Positions 52,827-61,663 of a stretch of 64,000 nucleotides of DNA are shown here, piece after piece. The notes beneath the pieces are model-generated. The model saw only the letters and a program-made list of their open reading frames with translations, was not told the origin of the DNA and searched no databases. Position 1 is the first letter of the stretch; each line of letters begins with the position of its first letter. The DNA lies in NCBI GenBank assembly GCA_010015675.1, contig ML976979.1, forward strand, positions 1,409,206 to 1,473,205, given 5' to 3'. The stretch comes from Byssothecium circinans (taxonomy: Eukaryota; Ascomycota; Dothideomycetes; Pleosporales; Massarinaceae). The position numbers were made by a program, and so were the translations under genes.

Positions 52827-53871
52827 GCCTGTTTAGTAGAGATAGTACCCGAAGGCTGTGTAACGCTGTGAAGACAGAACTAGTAGCGGTATGTAAAAGT
52901 GGAAGAAACTAGTATTGAACACTAATCGAGGCAGTGGAACGATGGCGGCTATAAGCGCACTCAACGTGAAGGATCCAACTGCAAAAGGGGACGAAACTGC
53001 AAACATGATTGGAGTTGGGAATAATACAACAATTGGAAACTCGGTGATTATCGGGCATTGATTGGAAATATGCCAACACCGCTATACGCCAGAAGGCGGA
53101 ACGGCTCTTTCATCGATGCGTTAGGAAACTGGGAACTGCCGAAGCAAATCGGTTGCCTGACGTCTCAAGTTTACGCAGCGAGGCTGTCATCGCTGTTGGA
53201 TCGGCCTTCAAACGAGGTCCTTAATATTATCGCAGCTCTCGCACGTAGACAGGGCTGGCTCATCGGAGATCTCACAGGACGCCGGTGGGGGGCGGGACGA
53301 CGCGACAGCGCATCTCATCCGATCGACAACATTATACTCTCCTATCGGACATTTGAATTGATTGAAGTTTCGATGACATGATGGCAGAAAAAGGCAGGAG
53401 GAAGAGGAAGAGGTGAAGGGGGACGCGTCCGGCGAGAAGAAATGAAGCACGAGGGACGACGACGCTAAGAATAGCTAAGCAGCTGATTGGTCGGCTGCAC
53501 GCACTACCCGACGCGCTTTCCCCCACACATAAGCGACGCGTCTTGAACACCACGTCTTTCTGCCCATCCAGATGCAAGCTCGGCTTCATTGTTCGCACTC
53601 GTTGTGACGATACAGTGTCATGGCCACTGGTAATCTGAGAACACGGATAATGTCGCCCTCAGTGCCGCCTCCCCTCATTGTACACGCACAACGAGTATCT
53701 ATACAATGCAAATCGTCACTATAAAGCATTGCAAATTTGCATCATATCCTTAAATCAAATAACCCAACAATTCAGGTCCAGAGACCCCAAGCATACCATT
53801 ACAGCTTCAAAACTACAACGCTAAATATCTTGACCGCCTGATCTTGCACCAAAACCCACTGCTAACACAAC
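52827..53871. other. Intergenic, no gene accepted
   Basis: A 107-codon plus-strand frame (53058-53381) has a fair composition but no start context or family match; left out. Confidence 0.4.
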
Positions 53872-54810
53872 ATGTCACTGACTAACTGGCAGATCCGAAG
53901 GATTACCGAGAGCACGCCAGATTTGACTGGCCGCTCTCGGAGGGAATGGCAGGAGGCCTATAGCCTCACCGAAGAGCTGCGTCGCCCATCCCCCTTGAGA
54001 CTTGTCACTCCATATGCTCCCGTCCCTGACGTCAACTACCGTCTCCAACACTTGTTCCGTCTACTCACCACTGACGCCGAGATTCTAACGTACTGTGTCC
54101 AGCATGACCGCCCCATTGATGGGTTCGATTATCGCGTCTTGGTCCTCGAGGAACAGATGGCACATCTACGAGTCCGGCCTGATCTCTTTGGCGATCGTGC
54201 TGCCGTGTCTAGCGCGGCTCACGCCTCCGGTATTCCTGCCCAGGTTCGCGAACTAGCTGATCTGGTCAGCCAGAAAATCCCTCAAGCTAAAGAGCAGGTC
54301 GAGGTATGTAAGCTGCGATACAATCCCGCTCATCGCAACTTCCTCGCCCTCGTTAAATCAAAAGTATACATCAAGGACTCAACCCGCATTTGGATTGACC
54401 GAGAGTATACTTCCCGTCCCAGAATCGCTAACTTCACTAGCTCCATACCACTTCCCAACAGCTCCAGCGAGGACGAGGATCTAGAATGCACCCTCTGTTA
54501 TGGCGCAATCTCCAGTGACTACGTGTGCACGAAGTGCAAGCACAAGTTCCATGGTGCTTGCCTTGAGGCATGGGTGGACGCTTTTACTGCTGGGAGCAAT
54601 AACAACACATGCCCCAGCTGCCGCGCAGTGTTGTTTGTTTCTCCAGATCCTTGCCAGCCCAGTCCACGTCTTGCTGAATACCTGAACCTACGGCTCCAGC
54701 TGCACGAATCGCGCTGCTCGCTCTTGGACCTCAACACTAACCTTTTTGACCTCCGTAACATTCTGCAAGAGGTCGAAGCGGAGGGGGTCATGGACTTCCC
54801 TGGTTTTTGA
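53872..54810 (+). CDS. RING-H2 zinc-finger protein B
   Basis: A single exon of 312 residues starting MSLTNWQIRRITESTPDLTG. The first ~200 residues are helical with no known domain. The finger at about residues 206-256 reads LECTLCYGAISSDYVCTKCK, HKFHGACLEAWVDAF, then NNNTCPSCRAVLF: Cys-x2-Cys, Cys-x2-Cys, His-x2-His-x2-Cys style spacing and Cys-x2-Cys. It is a probable E3 ubiquitin ligase. A short helical tail with Leu repeats ends the protein. It lacks the acidic tail of protein A. The gene is plus-strand, in a loose row with the DUF6594 gene and RING C. Confidence 0.8.
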   Translation: MSLTNWQIRRITESTPDLTGRSRREWQEAYSLTEELRRPSPLRLVTPYAPVPDVNYRLQHLFRLLTTDAEILTYCVQHDRPIDGFDYRVLVLEEQMAHLRVRPDLFGDRAAVSSAAHASGIPAQVRELADLVSQKIPQAKEQVEVCKLRYNPAHRNFLALVKSKVYIKDSTRIWIDREYTSRPRIANFTSSIPLPNSSSEDEDLECTLCYGAISSDYVCTKCKHKFHGACLEAWVDAFTAGSNNNTCPSCRAVLFVSPDPCQPSPRLAEYLNLRLQLHESRCSLLDLNTNLFDLRNILQEVEAEGVMDFPGF

Positions 54811-55759
54811 GCAACCATTATGAGTCATCTGTCTCATTCTTTTGTTGAGAACATCTCTAGACTGATCACTTAGACAGAGAGGTTCTCGTCAGAATTATTT
54901 ATAATATTGAAGGTATTTCATCCTCGTGTCGTTTCCGTGCCTATTCTCCGTGACTTCCTTAATCCATATCTCTAGATCTTCCTCCAAGAACGAACATAGC
55001 ATTCATTCAATTTATATCTCTAAAGAACGACAACAAAACCCAACCGAAGGCGCAGTTGGATCTTAAGCCCCTTCTCACGTACTCTGTCAGAGGCCTGAGA
55101 GAAATCAGCACATGAATCTAACGTTCCCACGAGGTCGTCTCAGTGCTCGACATGCCACGCATATCATTTCGCCCGCAGCCAGTAGCCAAGAATGACCTCA
55201 ACTTCGTGTTTCTCGCTTCAGACGCCACATTTCTTTCTTCCGAACCTATTCAAAATGACCAACAATCGTCTGCAGAGCATCCGAGCTTGCAATGTCGACT
55301 TTCTTCAAGAACAAATCACGCGAGGCTTGTACAAAGGTCCGTGTCAAATGCTATCCCAAATGATCAACTAAATAAGAGACCTTTGGCAGCTCAAGTCTTC
55401 TCTTTTTTTTTCTAGCGGCTCCGAATATCCGGTGAACACGAACTGCTGCGTCTACTGCGAATCTGTGTATGTCCTAGTCAAGGGCGTTTAGCGGTGGCGA
55501 GCTGCATGATGCTGTTTTCGTCTCACCGGAAGACTCTGCGACCATATCAACAATGCATGCATGAGTAGCAGTAGCTGAAAGAGCCGGAAATGGCAAGTGC
55601 ATCCTATGCCAGCGTGTCGTAGATAGTTATAAGCGGCCTGCGCTCCCTTATCTCTAGTTTACATCTACAACCAAACCCTACCCCTACTCTTTTCCTCCTT
55701 ATATTTATGGAATCCGTTTACCAGAATAATAACGCTGAACTGCTCACTACAAGCATTAA
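54811..55759. other. Intergenic, no gene accepted
   Basis: A 90-codon plus-strand frame at 55143-55415 ends in poly-Phe from a T run and is not convincing. Confidence 0.4.
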
Positions 55760-57054
55760 ATGTTTCCATTACTACCCATCCACCGACAGCGTGATAAGAA
55801 CGACCTCGAACGGGATGCAAACTCTGAGGCTCCTGAGCCAGCCGCCAACGGGAGCATGGAACAAGTGGACAACTTAGAAGGACAGCAAGCAGGCCAAAGA
55901 CATGCGAGACAGTTAACGATTAGTTGGGACTCTTCTCAACACCACTCTCTCCCTGGAACGCCTGATATAGCGATAAATTGTTGGGGTCTGTACCCCAACA
56001 GCGGCTTTATTCCCCGACCTCCTAGCCGCCAGGAGACGCGTCTTGGAGACGAAAACTGGAACCCTTCTGGTAGGGAGCTGACTAGCACCCCCAACAGCGA
56101 CTTTAGTCCCCCACCTCTCAGCCGTCAGGAGACGCGTCATGTAGACGAAAACTGGAACCCTTCTGGTAGGGAGCTGACTAGCACCCCCCCGATAGGCCGT
56201 GCCCGTGCGGGCAACAATCACGCACAACTGGCGCCAGGAATCAACTCACGCGTCTTTGATGGGCTTGCATTTGACGTTCGTCCGAAGGGATTGTACCTCT
56301 CAACAGTTTTCCCCGAATATAACGGAACTATGACAATTAATTTGGCGTCCATGCACCGTCTCGAATTAATGCGACTCAGGCGAACGCTTGTGCAAGAGGC
56401 CTTAGACTTCAAATACCGGCGTACGAACACCAGAACCTCGGCCCATTGGGACACAATGCATCAATACTGTGAGTATAACGCTCGATGGGAACATTTTCTG
56501 GCGTATGTGATATATCTGACTTCGTAGAAGCAAGGGCCTTACAGGATTGGGAATTCATGAAGAAATGTGCATTAAGTGGCAAAGCGAAGGATCCTTTCAT
56601 TGTATCCACGGAAAAACATGAGGACTTTCAACTAACTGAAGCACTCATGCGTGAGGCTCTGAAAGACCCCACGTATACCAACAAGGAGCTGGACCAAATC
56701 CATACGGACATTGATCTGCTCAATGGCGAAAAGGATCGACTCACACGGAGCGACGACAAAATCGAGTTGTTCGGAGGCTCTCGAAATGATCTGAACCAGA
56801 AACAAAGAGTCGAGGCGCTCTTACAGCGGATTGGTATGGCTGTCGTTGGTGGACTCTTTCTGATCGTCCCAATGCTTATCATGGTTCTTGTTCCTAGTCT
56901 CCTGACGTCTCTTTTGACTACGTCACTTTCTGTCATGGCTTTCGGACTAACGATCTCATTTACGTTAGAGAATGCGTTCCATGTCTTGTCTGGAACTGCA
57001 GCTTATGCAGCTGTTCTGGTTGTATTCGTAGGAACTAATAATCCAAGCCGCTGA
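55760..57054 (+). CDS. DUF6594-type membrane protein
   Basis: Two exons (55760-56468, 56531-57054) give 410 residues with a 62-base intron (GTGAGT..GAAG). The family core is seen in exon 1 end (MHRLELMRLRRTLVQEALDF, KYRR) and exon 2 (ALQDWEFMKKCALSGKAKDP, then RVEALLQRIGMAVVGGLFLI). Three closely spaced hydrophobic helices finish the protein, as in DUF6594 proteins of unknown function that are abundant in fungi with many HET/NLR genes. The splice needs the GAAG acceptor: the more usual TAG three bases earlier would create a TAA. The first 150 residues are disordered and hold a duplicated 32-residue block. Start site uncertain. Confidence 0.72.
55995..56186 (+). repeat. 96-bp tandem duplication inside the DUF6594 gene
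   Basis: Two in-frame copies with a 96-base period (starts 55995 and 56091). The block GACGAAAACTGGAACCCTTC and its continuation is identical in both copies, and the first third differs by several substitutions. It encodes PSRQETRLGDENWNPSGREL and then LSRQETRHVDENWNPSGREL. Confidence 0.92.
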
Positions 57055-57375
57055 AAGTGGTCACGGAGGTATTGGGCAGAATAGGAAATTTGTAATTCAG
57101 AGACTGAGTCCCAAAGCAGGATAATTGCTCTATGGCTAGTGATTAAATGTGGCTTTTATCAATATCTTAGTGTATTCCACTGCCACACAGTTGCGAGTAG
57201 ACTGCGGCAGCGTTGCACGCAGAGATAAGTGGCTTCACCCTAATACCAACTCTATTACTGGTCGGCAAATCTTGAAGAGACCGAGAGCCTATCCGGTGCC
57301 AAGCGGTGATGTTGCTCCCATTGCAAATATCGCTGCTTCCATTGGTATTGGCAGTAATGGGTTTGTGTGTCTTAA
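57055..57375. other. Degraded sequence upstream of the WD40 remnant
   Basis: No continuous frame. Presumably holds further eroded parts of the same gene. Confidence 0.35.
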
Positions 57376-57675
57376 ATGCCACTGAGTTTCGCAAACCAGG
57401 GTGGTGTCGTCCTCTCAGTGGCCTTCTCCCACGACTCGACACGGCTAGCGTCAGGATCGGCCGACAGCACGATCAGGATATGGGATGCAAACAGTGGCGA
57501 ATGCCTCCACACGCTCTATAGTAGGAAGGAACCTGTCGACTTTTCATTTGACATCAGTGGCTCATATCAGCCCCCCGGCATTGGTACTGTCGTGATTTTG
57601 TGTATCTACAATTTCAAATATAACGACCACTATTACGGATGCAAAAAACCCTCGTATGGCTTCCAGTCTGAATAA
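57376..57675 (+). pseudogene. Lone WD40 repeat, C-terminal relic of an NLR-type gene
   Basis: A frame of 99 codons contains one full WD40 unit: VLSVAFSHDSTRLASGSADS and TIRIWDANSGECLHTL. After it, DFSFDISGSYQPPGIGTVVI resembles the tail that follows the last WD40 repeat in fungal NACHT-WD40 proteins. No propeller can form from one repeat and no NACHT domain is nearby. This is most likely the eroded 3' end of an NLR gene. Confidence 0.6.
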
Positions 57676-58180
57676 AACTTGGACAACTTACGATTCAGAG
57701 AACGTGGTGTGAAACTTTGAAGATAGTTTCTGCGTAGCTTGTTTTCCGCGCGCTGGATCTGGTTATTTTTGCACATCGGGCGGACTAGGGCCATACTCTC
57801 GATTCATTGGCCTTGAAATTGTTGCTTGAAGTCTTTTTAAAGTAATCCGGTGGTTCTCTTTCCAACGTCCCTCTCGATCTACATGTGCTATAGTCGGCGA
57901 ACTCGCCCTTGCGCACAGCCACTTACCATTCACTCGTTGGCTTACCCATGCAACGTTCGCACATTCTACCAACAACCACAGCAGCGCTTGCGATTGCCTG
58001 AGTCTGCCAGCGCAGCAGCTCTGCGCCACTTGATGACACCCGGGCACCTGCACAGCCCGGATCACGTGCTTTCAGCAAACGTTGGTGGGTAGTCGCGTCC
58101 CACCACCCCGCTTCACCACTCCACCCCACAACATCTCGACACAAGACTCAGCACCCCACCCACTCTCGACAAATAGCATC
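57676..58180. other. Intergenic, promoter side of RING gene C
   Basis: CCACCCC/CACC-rich leader just before the ATG at 58181. No gene seen. Confidence 0.4.
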
Positions 58181-59629
58181 ATGGCTAACACCAACGATGA
58201 CGCTCTGATTATCCCGGGCACCAAAGACGTCCCCGCCGACAACAGAGGTGAGTCGCGATTTCGCTCCCACACACGCAGAGCCCCCTTGACCATGGAAGGC
58301 GAAAGCGAAAGCGAAAGCGAAAGCGAAATAGAAGGCGCAAGCCTGACCCCAACTGCGAATGCGCTGCAGCGCTTAGGACTACGGACGTTGGTGCTAAAGT
58401 TTTCAGTGTATCGGCAAGTTGTACGACGGATTAAGCGGCTGAACAAGATCCGCAGAGTGATGCGGAAACCCAGGCACATGCTCGACTACAATTTCGCATA
58501 TATGCAGGATTTGCGGTATCGATGGACGATGGAGTATCCCGACATTAACTTCAGGGTCGATTCGATGAAGCCGAGGTCGGTAGTGCATGAAGAGTTCAGC
58601 AAGGCGAGGGTTTGGCTGCTGGGGGTAGTTAGGATGCAGGAGAAGGTCTATGACAAGAGTCATTTGTATAGGCTGTTCCGGGCAGGTATCGAGCGCGAGG
58701 CAAAGCAGAGTGGAGACGGTGTGGTTGAGGATAGCGTTGAAGCGGGGGATGAGTCAACCCGGGACCTGGAGAGGTTGTACATGGCGCTTACGCATCCCGA
58801 TGAAGACGATCTTGATGACGACGACGAGTGGGACTACGAAGACCATCTGGAAGTCGCCTTCCTCATCACGATGCACTACAACTATGCCGAAAAGTACGCC
58901 AACGTCCTCCAGAAACTGCAGGAACGCACAGCCCGTCGTCCCAACAAATCTCTCTCGCCAATTCAACGCATCACCAGGCGCGTTATCGAGAAGACGGAGT
59001 CGACGAAAGTTGACGGATTCGCCTGCGCCATTCCGCTCGCTGCTATCAAAGTTCTGCCTGAGGAAGATCAAGCTTGTGGTATCTGCCAACACGCTTATCT
59101 AGACCTTCACAGCTTCCCCGTCGAGGATCTTATCGCAGACTACCCCGTCCGCATCAAATACTGCGGCCACATATTTGGAAAACAATGTCTGGAGACATGG
59201 ATGGACACCCCTCTCATCGACGCAGCAAAGTACCCCTTTCACACCTGCCCTGTCTGCCGCGTCAAGATTGAAGGTCGCGCAACTCCCCAAATACCCAGAG
59301 AGCTCATCAAGCATGTCTCCAAAGGAGCAGCTATTAAGGCCATGATTAAGGAATCAGATGATGAGCTTGACGAGGTGGAGTGTCGACACGGCATCTTGCG
59401 GTGTGTGAGCGAAGATGTGGCTCTGAAGGAACTGAGCCGGGAGGTTGAGGGTTTAAGGCTGGCGGGGAAGTTGAAGAGAGAGAGGCTGAGACAGTGTACT
59501 GAGGCGTTGGAGGGACGAATGAAGGAGATTGGAGAGGAGAAAAGGGTGTGGGGATTTGTAGGCCAGGAGAAGGAGAAGGTTTGGCGGAGTTTTAGCGAGG
59601 AATGGGAACGGAGTAGTGTGGGGAACTGA
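58181..59629 (+). CDS. RING zinc-finger protein C
   Basis: A single exon of 482 residues. I prefer the ATG at 58181 (MANTNDDALIIPGTKDVPAD) to one 33 codons upstream, whose extension looks like untranslated leader. A GAAAGC hexamer repeat near 58298-58327 encodes ESESESESE. The RING at about residues 298-362 is ACGICQHAYLDL, IKYCGHIFGKQCLETWMDT, then FHTCPVCRVKI: Cys-x2-Cys, Cys-x-His, Cys and Cys-x2-Cys. A helical part with LDDDDEWDYED precedes it, and a coiled coil (LKELSREVEGLRLAGKLKRE) ends the protein. Probable E3 ligase with dimerisation helix. Confidence 0.82.
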   Translation: MANTNDDALIIPGTKDVPADNRGESRFRSHTRRAPLTMEGESESESESEIEGASLTPTANALQRLGLRTLVLKFSVYRQVVRRIKRLNKIRRVMRKPRHMLDYNFAYMQDLRYRWTMEYPDINFRVDSMKPRSVVHEEFSKARVWLLGVVRMQEKVYDKSHLYRLFRAGIEREAKQSGDGVVEDSVEAGDESTRDLERLYMALTHPDEDDLDDDDEWDYEDHLEVAFLITMHYNYAEKYANVLQKLQERTARRPNKSLSPIQRITRRVIEKTESTKVDGFACAIPLAAIKVLPEEDQACGICQHAYLDLHSFPVEDLIADYPVRIKYCGHIFGKQCLETWMDTPLIDAAKYPFHTCPVCRVKIEGRATPQIPRELIKHVSKGAAIKAMIKESDDELDEVECRHGILRCVSEDVALKELSREVEGLRLAGKLKRERLRQCTEALEGRMKEIGEEKRVWGFVGQEKEKVWRSFSEEWERSSVGN

Positions 59630-59932
59630 GAGAATTTTCATCCGGACCAACGGCGCGACATCAAGGCGTTAAGGGTTTGCGGGAAGGTGTATGAATTTTT
59701 TTGTCGGATTAGTGCATATATACCCCACCCCCCGGTTAGCTGACGTTTCCAGTGCATCAGCTGGTCATCCAGGAGCATATAGACAAGATCGATTCTCAGC
59801 GAACTGTACTCGAATGGCAGGCTTTCATCATTGAAGAGAAAAGCTACCAATCGAAGTGAAGGCACGGGAGTGTCTACTCACCGTCACAGTCTTGGCGGAT
59901 TGAACTACCTGAGCATTCACACCGACGTCTGC
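59630..59932. other. Intergenic, no gene seen
   Basis: No features beyond a short C run near 59725. Confidence 0.4.
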
Positions 59933-60238
59933 CTACTCCATCCTAACCGTTCTTAATGCTTCCTCCGGATCAGACCATACATTAAAATTGCCAATGCGAC
60001 TACAGCCGGCACCCCCACAGCCCGGTACTTCCACCACTTTCTCCACCTCCCAGCCGTCAACCCTCCACATCAGCTCATGCACTCGCACAGCAACCTCCTT
60101 CCATTTCCTGTCAATTGCCCACGTCATCCGCATATGCTCTTCCTTAGCCTCTTTCGTCCCAAAACTCAAGTAATATCCGAGTCCTTGAAGAAGTAATATG
60201 GAAGAGTTGCGGAGGTTGCTCGTAGTGTACAGGAGCAA
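59933..60238 (-). CDS. Possible small protein
   Basis: 101 codons; middle and end look natural (WKEVAVRVHELMWRVDGWEV, then CSRIGNFNVWSDPEEALRTV). The first 25 residues are hydrophobic and could be a weak anchor. No family recognised, and an upstream exon may be missing. Confidence 0.38.
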   Translation of the reverse strand: MLLYTTSNLRNSSILLLQGLGYYLSFGTKEAKEEHMRMTWAIDRKWKEVAVRVHELMWRVDGWEVEKVVEVPGCGGAGCSRIGNFNVWSDPEEALRTVRME

Positions 60239-61088
60239 TGAGGTGACTGGTTTGTAGGTTCGGTTTTTTCGCTTGCTGATGCATCAGTCGTGGTCACTGC
60301 TCGCTGAGACCTGGGGGTTGTACGAAGGGCGAGCTCAGCTGAATATATGCATGAGGTCTATGCTCGAATTTTCAGATATCTGGATGCAATGCTCACAGTC
60401 TCCACGTTTTAGCACTGGTCTCCTAACAACCCAATCTCGAGAGATACGAACTGGAAACTTAATATTCAGGCCACACAAGGGTTTCATAATATTCGATTGA
60501 GTCCTTTAGAACCAAACGCGGAATGTTCGATACTAAGTCTGTTGCCGGTACACAGGCACCTGTGCGCTCACCCAGCCAGTCTCACGCCCGCATTCCATTC
60601 AATAATAAAAATCGAATAACGTCTTCACTACCACTCTTCCGACCCATAAGCTTCTTCACCCATACACTCATAGGAATGCGTATAACCTACCACCTTCCCT
60701 TTTCGACCTCGCTGGCCTAAAGCCTTCCCAACAGCGCAGCAATCCATGAATAACGAAAACGCACCATGACCAATAAACAACCCCCTCGTCAACGCATTCA
60801 CAGAATCCATTCAATATGACATCTCACCCAAACAACACTTCCACTCCCATTCGCAACAACACCTCCCGGATCCCGCATCCTATACCCACCACCACCAAAC
60901 CAAACCCATCAACAACCACAGCCACCAAACAATCCACCAGCTAAACCAAGCCTTTAAACCGCACTTACATCCAAGCCTGCCTAGCCACTCTCTCCCTCCA
61001 AAACCAAAAGCTGAAAACTCGCAAAAAAACCCGACCACCTAAACCACAAAAATCGCAGACACACGCTAAAGAATCCATCGCCATCACA
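60239..61088. other. Intergenic, no gene seen
   Basis: A/C-rich leader at about 60840-61085, probably the 5' UTR/promoter of the small membrane protein gene. No gene accepted. Confidence 0.4.
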
Positions 61089-61295
61089 ATGGGCCTTGCC
61101 GAGCGCGACATCGTCGGCATAACCTTCGCGGTAATCGCCACCCTCCTCGCTCTCGCCGCGATATACTGGGCATGCTCACGGGGCGGGAGTCGGGTCATGG
61201 TTCACCGTGGGGAGAACGGGGAGGGGATCTCTTTGGGGAGTTTGAGACAGCGGCTAGGGCTGCAGAATAGGGTTGCTGCGGAGCATATTGTTTGA
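61089..61295 (+). CDS. Small single-pass membrane protein
   Basis: 68 residues. After MGLAERD comes one membrane helix (IVGITFAVIATLLALAAIYW), then a short basic/Gly-rich cytosolic tail with SLGSLRQRLGLQNR. The ATG follows an A-rich leader (CATCACAATGG) with a good start context. Composition and codon bias support a real gene. Function unknown. Confidence 0.5.
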   Translation: MGLAERDIVGITFAVIATLLALAAIYWACSRGGSRVMVHRGENGEGISLGSLRQRLGLQNRVAAEHIV

Positions 61296-61663
61296 GCGAG
61301 CGGAGAGGAGCGGTTGTAGGGGGAAGATAGGAGGCGATTGTTGGAAGTGAGGTGGCCAGTTTTTTATGGTCTTTTAGTTAGGGGCTGGAATTAGAGATCT
61401 ATTGCGTGCTATGGGAGGGCTTTGTTACATGTATGCAAATGCATTACCGGCGCCAACAGTGCAACGCAGCGCCGATCAGAGAAGAAAAAGAGTCGCCGCA
61501 CTCATGCTATGTACGATATGCAACGTCCCCCCAACAGTCCTGATTCCTGAACTCCACCGAATGCATTCAGAAAGAGCCGAGATCTATGAGTCAAAGAAAC
61601 CTTACCAACCGTAGTAGCCAAACACTGCAGACTTGACAGAAGTCGCCGTTCAACCGTGATAAC
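61296..61663. other. Spacer between convergent genes
   Basis: No gene seen. Confidence 0.4.

Noticed and set aside
53058..53381. 107-codon plus-strand frame
   Set aside because: Some natural-looking stretches, but no family, no neighbouring exon and a random start.
55143..55415. 90-codon plus-strand frame
   Set aside because: Ends in poly-Phe from a T run. Low-complexity and unlikely to be coding.
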